The translations under genes and the position numbers were made by a program. 64,000 bases of DNA from Emmonsiellopsis sp. PD_33 (lineage: Eukaryota > Ascomycota > Eurotiomycetes > Onygenales > Ajellomycetaceae), in the NCBI GenBank assembly GCA_032988165.1, contig JANTQF010000133.1, positions 1 through 64,000 of the forward strand. Reading direction: 5' to 3'. This document shows, in pieces, positions 60,022 to 64,000 of this stretch. A model generated the notes under the pieces. The model saw only the letters and a program-made list of their open reading frames with translations, was not told where the DNA came from and made no database searches. Every line of letters begins with the position of its first letter. The first letter of the stretch is position 1.

Positions 60022-60249
60022 TCAAAATTGACTGGTAAAAAGAGCTCCACAGTCTGAAACTATATTCTGAGGTGAGTCAAAAAGGCTATAGACATGGTCA
60101 TATAGAAGGTCTGCAAGTTCTTCAGCTGTGATGTCCTTGGTGCATGGTAGGTAGAGGGTAAACTTGGTTAAGGCATCTATAATGACCAGGATGGAGTTGT
60201 AGGTTTGGCCTCTCCAAGTTAAAGCTGATAATTCAGTTATAAAGTTCAT
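60022..60249 (-). pseudogene. Integrase core fragment (right Gypsy)
   Basis: A 75-residue open stretch shows the integrase catalytic core: MNFITELSALTWRGQTYNSI, then VIIDALTKFTLYLPCTK and FDSPQNIVSDCGALFTSQF. The expected D in IVSDRG-type motif is present, though the following residue is Cys rather than Arg, as a CpG-loss change (CGN to TGN) would give. It ends soon after at a stop. Confidence 0.8.
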
Positions 60250-60882
60250 TGTGATAGTCTCTCAAAAGTCAGTAGGTGTTGGAAGGGAAGCAAGCTCATC
60301 ATATTACCTATAATGTTTTGACTTCACCTGTTGGCAGGTGTCACAAGTGGAAATATAGTCAGTAATATCCTTATCAAGTCCATGCTAAAAGTACTTGAGT
60401 TGGATAGTCTCTTTGGACCATTTTACCCCAAAGTGACCCCCCTGCAGGTCATCATGATTGAGGTGGATAATCTCTTCCATTAAAGCCTTCAGTTGAAGAA
60501 TATAGGCATGGCTGTTGAATCAGAGCAAGCTATCATTAGAGATAGTCCAGGAAGGAGTATCACTGCTCTGAACTATACTAAAGATATCCTTCTTCTTATT
60601 GCAGGTGAACTTATTAGAGTCTTAAGCCTTTAACAAGAGAGAAAGAAAGGATTCTGGCATGTCTGTATATGCTGTCTCAGAAGCTAAGGCTGTGGAGACT
60701 AATAGCCTAGACATACTAAAGGCCAATAGATGTTCCTGTGGCTCTGATGCACTAGATACAGAATCCCTGATATCTGACATACTAGAAGTGTATGCTGAGG
60801 TTACTGATGAATAATCTGATGAGTAGGAATTATATGCTGAGGCTGCCAGTGATTCTGATGTGAGCTTTGAGGCAAATTGCAC

Positions 60883-61266
60883 CTATATGAGGTGGGAAGT
60901 GGAGCAATTTGCATTAATTTCAGAGGATGATGGAGTGCTTTGCTTCATGTTGTGAGCCTGAATGGCAATTACTAAGGTGTGAATATCAGGGGAATCTATT
61001 TCCCAGCCCTGTCTGACTCCATAGTGTAGTTTTTGTTGCAGGGTAGGTAGTATTACCTCACCATAGTAAGATTCAGTATAATCAGCATGGTAACTGGGCC
61101 CATCAGCAGGGTTTTTCTTCCCCAGACAGTGATGCAGAATGAAATTATAGGCACTAAGGCCTTCTACCCATCTAGCCTGATGTCTGTTCAATACTTTAGT
61201 TGTCATAAAGTACTGAAGATTGACATGGTCAGAAAAGACTTGAATTGGATACTTACTTCCTTTCAA
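60883..61266 (-). pseudogene. RNase H fragment (right Gypsy)
   Basis: A 127-residue open stretch reads PIQVFSDHVNLQYFMTTKVL, NRHQARWVEGLSAYNFILHH and GKKNPADGPSYHADY, the C-terminal part of a Gypsy RNase H domain. The usual DxLSR after PAD is replaced by GPSY, in line with loss of CpG from the Arg and Ser codons or other drift. Confidence 0.8.
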
Positions 61267-61499
61267 GTAGTATCTCTAATTCTTGAAGCATGCAACTATA
61301 AACAGAAGTTCTTTGTTATGAGTGTCATAGCATGTTTCTGCATCAATTAGTTTATGAGATTAATATGCAATAGGGTGTCAGAGGCCATCATCCTGAAGCT
61401 GGTTAAAGATAGCTGCTATTACATATATTGAAGCATCTGGATCAATTGAAATCTGATGCTCTGGGTCAAAGTGGGTGAGTAATGAAGCTGAGGTAAAGC

Positions 61500-62560
61500 A
61501 ATTTTTGAGCTCTTGAAAAGCCTAAGTGACTTCCTCTGTCTAAATGAATAGCACTCTCTGTTCCCCTTTCTTAGAGCCTTTTATTAAGTTGAATAAAGGC
61601 CCTATGATTCCAGAATAACCATGGATGAAATGTTAATAGAAGTTGGTGAATCCTAAGAAGAATTGAACATCCTTAATGCTTGCTGGGAGAGGCTATTCAA
61701 GGATTGTTTCCACATGGTTAGGTTCCATTTTGATGCCCAAGGGTCCAACAATGAACCCCAGAAAGGAGACTTTTTCTGTGTTAAAGTCACATTTTGAAAG
61801 CTTGACATAGAGACTTGCACAGTTAAGATGGTTGAAAACCTTTTGAACATGCTACTTGTGCTCCTCCAGAGAATTAGAATAGATGAGGATGTCATCTAGG
61901 TAAACTACACAGCAATCATCAAGGAGATCTGTTAAAGCCTGGTTGATATAAGCCTGAAATGTGGTAGGAGCATTGGCTAAGTCAAAAGGAACAATGTTGT
62001 ACTCAAAGTGCCTGTATTGAGTCTAGAAAGTGGATTTCCAGTGGTCTTTGGGCTGGATTTAAATCTAGTGATAGGCATTCCAGAGGTCTAGTTTAGTATA
62101 GATCTGGGCTCCTCCAAGTCTGTCCAGAAGCTCACTAATTAAGGGTAAGGGGTACTGGTTCTTAATAATGAGTCTGTTGAGTCCCCTGTAGTCAACACAA
62201 AGGTGTAGGCCTCCATCTTTTTTTGGGACAAAGAGAATTGAGGTGCCTATAGGACTAGTAGAAGAGGAGATTCAACCCTTGTCTAGAGCAGTGTCTAGGT
62301 ATTCATGAAGAGCCTGGAGCTCTGTGGCAGAAAGATTATAGATCAGCATGAAGGGTAACCTAGTTCCATCTTCAAAGATGATCTCATGCTCTGTGTCTGG
62401 ATGTCTTGGGGCACAAAATGCTTCCACCTTATCAAAAAGGTGGGTATATGATTCCAAATAATTAGGATAAGGGGGTGAATTGCTCCCCAGCACCATAGAA
62501 GTGTGGGGTAAATTGCACCCTTGGGCCTCAGTGGATGGTGTGTTTTCCTCCAATCTGCAT
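61500..62560 (-). pseudogene. Reverse transcriptase remnant (right Gypsy)
   Basis: The minus strand reads LQALHEYLDTALDKG at the upstream end (about 62,320-62,275), the start of a Gypsy reverse transcriptase, and later VVYLDDILIYSNSLEEHK (about 61,905-61,855), the catalytic box with both aspartates intact, then VSFLGFIVGPLGIKMEPNHV. Stops and at least one frame change break it, so no working enzyme is expected. Confidence 0.8.
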
Positions 62561-62571
62561 GAGAAGTGACA

Positions 62572-62973
62572 TCATTTAGTAACCACATTAAGTGCAATGG
62601 CTTCTTTCTGAGGAGTCAGAGCTTCCAGCTTAATGTTAGAAATGATGACTGTGTAGAGGTATACTGTAGCATCAGCTAGGAGTTTATTGGTAGCATCTTC
62701 TGTGAATAGGTTAAGGTTCTCAGGGCTGATAGTGGTCTGAAGGATGAACTCTCCTTCTTGCCAGTTAATGAGAGGGTTAATAGCCTTTAGCCAAGAGAAT
62801 TCTAGAATCATATTGTACCCAATTAGCTTAACTGAATGAAAGTGATAGATATCCTTAAGGCTGGCCTCTTTGGTATCTGTTGTTTCAACAGGCAGGTCAA
62901 ATTGGGCAAAAGAATGGGTCTTGTAGCCCTCAAAACCTTGAATGGTCTTTAGGTGATAGCTAGTGGGCTCCAC
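62572..62973 (-). pseudogene. Retroelement protease-region fragment (right Gypsy)
   Basis: A 133-residue open stretch with VKLIGYNMILEFSWLKAINP and a following INWQEGEFIL, which matches the end of Gypsy proteases just before reverse transcriptase (usual form: GMPWL..HNP.INW). The probable start of the protease with its catalytic Asp (minus strand near 63,045-63,015, ALIDSSTESNFV, after further interrupted sequence) is separated by a stop near 62,975. Confidence 0.65.
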
Positions 62974-64000
62974 CTAATTACTCTTAGCTCAGAAATCATC
63001 CACAAAATTGGACTCTGTGCTAGAGTCAATCAGGGCTATAACTAGCTTATGCCTAGAAGGTGTCCAGATCTGTACTGTTATAACAAATGAAAGGTGATTG
63101 GACTGCATTAAATCTTCATTGATGATCATAGTAGCCTTAATGGCACATCTCAGTTGTTTTTTGACCCCTTGCTGAAGTGAGCACCCATATTGGACTTCTA
63201 ATGTTTGGAAGGATCCTTATCCTTGGAGTCCTTATTCTTATCCTTATTCTTATCTGAAGAACTGGGCTTGTTTAACTGGTAATTAGCAGTGTTATGAGTG
63301 TTGACCTGATGATTTTCACACCACATGGAGGTGGTGTTACCAGTGGACTTGTGCTTCCAGGAGTCCTTTTTTGAAGCACTCTTCCTGGGTTCCTGATTCT
63401 TAGGAAGATTGGAGCCATTTACTCCTCAGCCTCACCTGGTGTTGTAGTTGGCATTCTTAATCAGAGGTCAGCCTGGAATGTGACCTTCAGTAGTACTTAA
63501 TCAGTGAATAAGTTGTTCAAAAGCTAGGCCTTCCAGCCAGTCCAGAAATCAGTCAAACTCCTTGCAAATGGATTTGAGAATAGTGTTATAAAAGTGGATC
63601 TTCCACTGATATTCTGTGTATCTCTTTAAGAGCTTAGACTCAGCCCTTAGGAAGACAGTGGAAAATTCATGGACAGACTGATTGTTCTTTTGTTGAAGCT
63701 GGAGATACTCAACCTTAGAGTTGAGTTGAAGCTTCAAGGGATCCTGGATCTAATGAATTAATCAATTATAAAATTGTTGCCAGGTAGGGCACTGGTGGAG
63801 GGTAGGTAGGTAAAGCTACCACTTTTGTTGAAGCTTTATATCAAAGTGGGTAGCAGCTTCAAGAATTTTTCAGAGGTTGGAGTTGAAGTATGCTTGCTAA
63901 TGGGCATAAAAAGTAACTAATTCAGCACTAAAAGCATTCAGTTCACTCCAATTTGCATTGTCAAACTTTTTATCTCATTTTTGAGTAGGGGCATTGGCAG

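Larger units (their letters stand above)
47397..64000. other. CpG-free, AT-rich transposon-relic compartment
   Basis: From about 47,397 to the right edge I found no CpG on any line I read, while the preceding 47 kb has it everywhere. The block holds a Pogo-like relic, two Ty3/Gypsy relics and unassigned repeats, all with in-frame stops. In fungi this pattern is produced by repeat-directed C-to-T mutation (RIP-like), and CpG-depleted repeats are known in Onygenales such as Coccidioides. The mechanism here is inference; the composition is directly visible. No protein gene likely to be active is seen. Confidence 0.85.
59220..64000 (-). mobile_element. Ty3/Gypsy chromovirus relic, right copy, cut by edge
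   Basis: On the minus strand the domains run, from the right edge leftwards: gag with KVEYLQLQQKNNQSVHEFST (about 63,737-63,549); protease region (62,973-62,572) with SVKLIGYNMILEFSWLKAIN; reverse transcriptase (about 62,560-61,500) with CCVVYLDDILIYS; RNase H (61,266-60,883) with SDHVNLQYFMTTKVLNRHQA; integrase finger CDTCQQVKSKH (about 60,350-60,305) and core (60,249-60,022); and a chromodomain-like end (about 59,390-59,235) with EEEWQIKEIL and QYLV. Domain order defines Ty3/Gypsy, and the chromodomain a chromovirus. Frames are broken but longer than in the left copy. It continues past position 64,000. Confidence 0.87.

Noticed and set aside
47397..64000. A CRISPR-like or prophage region
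   Set aside because: The repeats are few and irregular, the genome is eukaryotic, and the domains are those of retroelements and a Pogo transposon.

Overview
This window is nuclear DNA of a filamentous ascomycete. Short 50-135 nt GT-AG introns, pyrimidine-rich promoters, a HET-C protein, a fungal bZIP family and fungal intracellular beta-mannosidase and xylitol dehydrogenase all point to Pezizomycotina. The sharp change from gene-rich DNA to a CpG-free, AT-rich block full of mutated Ty3/Gypsy DNA resembles the two-compartment genomes described in Onygenales, especially Ajellomycetaceae such as Blastomyces. That family-level placement is inference from general knowledge and the species is not resolved.

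Layout. From 0.6 to 45.1 kb there are fifteen protein genes and one tRNA gene, with no operon-like packing. In order: an F-box-like protein (-), a secreted FAD-dependent oxidase (+), HET-C (+), a DUF2828/vWA protein (-), a degenerate PD-(D/E)XK-nuclease-like protein (-), mitochondrial D-lactate dehydrogenase (-), beta-mannosidase B (+), xylitol dehydrogenase (+), a Rab-family GTPase (-), a PAF-acetylhydrolase-like lipase (+), an intron-bearing tRNA-Asp (-), an SRPK-like kinase (+), an alpha/beta hydrolase (+), a bZIP transcription factor (+), an L-rhamnose mutarotase-family protein (+) and a large disordered protein with a cysteine-rich C terminus (-). For the spliced genes I worked out exons by hand so that every junction keeps frame; lengths quoted are from those models.

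From about 47.4 kb to the right edge I found no protein gene likely to be active. I found no CpG after about 47,397 wherever I read. The block holds a Fot1/Pogo-type DNA transposon relic (47.46-49.25 kb, +), a Ty3/Gypsy chromovirus relic (about 50.3-55.8 kb, +), a 2-3 kb unassigned zone with short repeats, and a second Gypsy chromovirus relic (59.2 kb to beyond the window, -). The two Gypsy copies converge tail to tail. The left copies carry many TAG/TAA stops; the right copy keeps longer open stretches and an intact YLDD reverse transcriptase motif. This is what repeat-directed C-to-T mutation of differing intensity would leave.

Functionally the gene-rich part is mixed. Three genes concern plant-sugar use (beta-mannosidase, xylitol dehydrogenase, rhamnose mutarotase) and D-lactate dehydrogenase feeds electrons to respiration, but nothing shows they are co-regulated. 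I did not find a convincing new multi-gene system. The most interesting signals are the CpG-free compartment with two mutation regimes, a probable GC-AG intron at the kinase catalytic loop, a Rab GTPase lacking the switch-II glutamine, and a nuclease-fold protein that lost its catalytic E-x-K.
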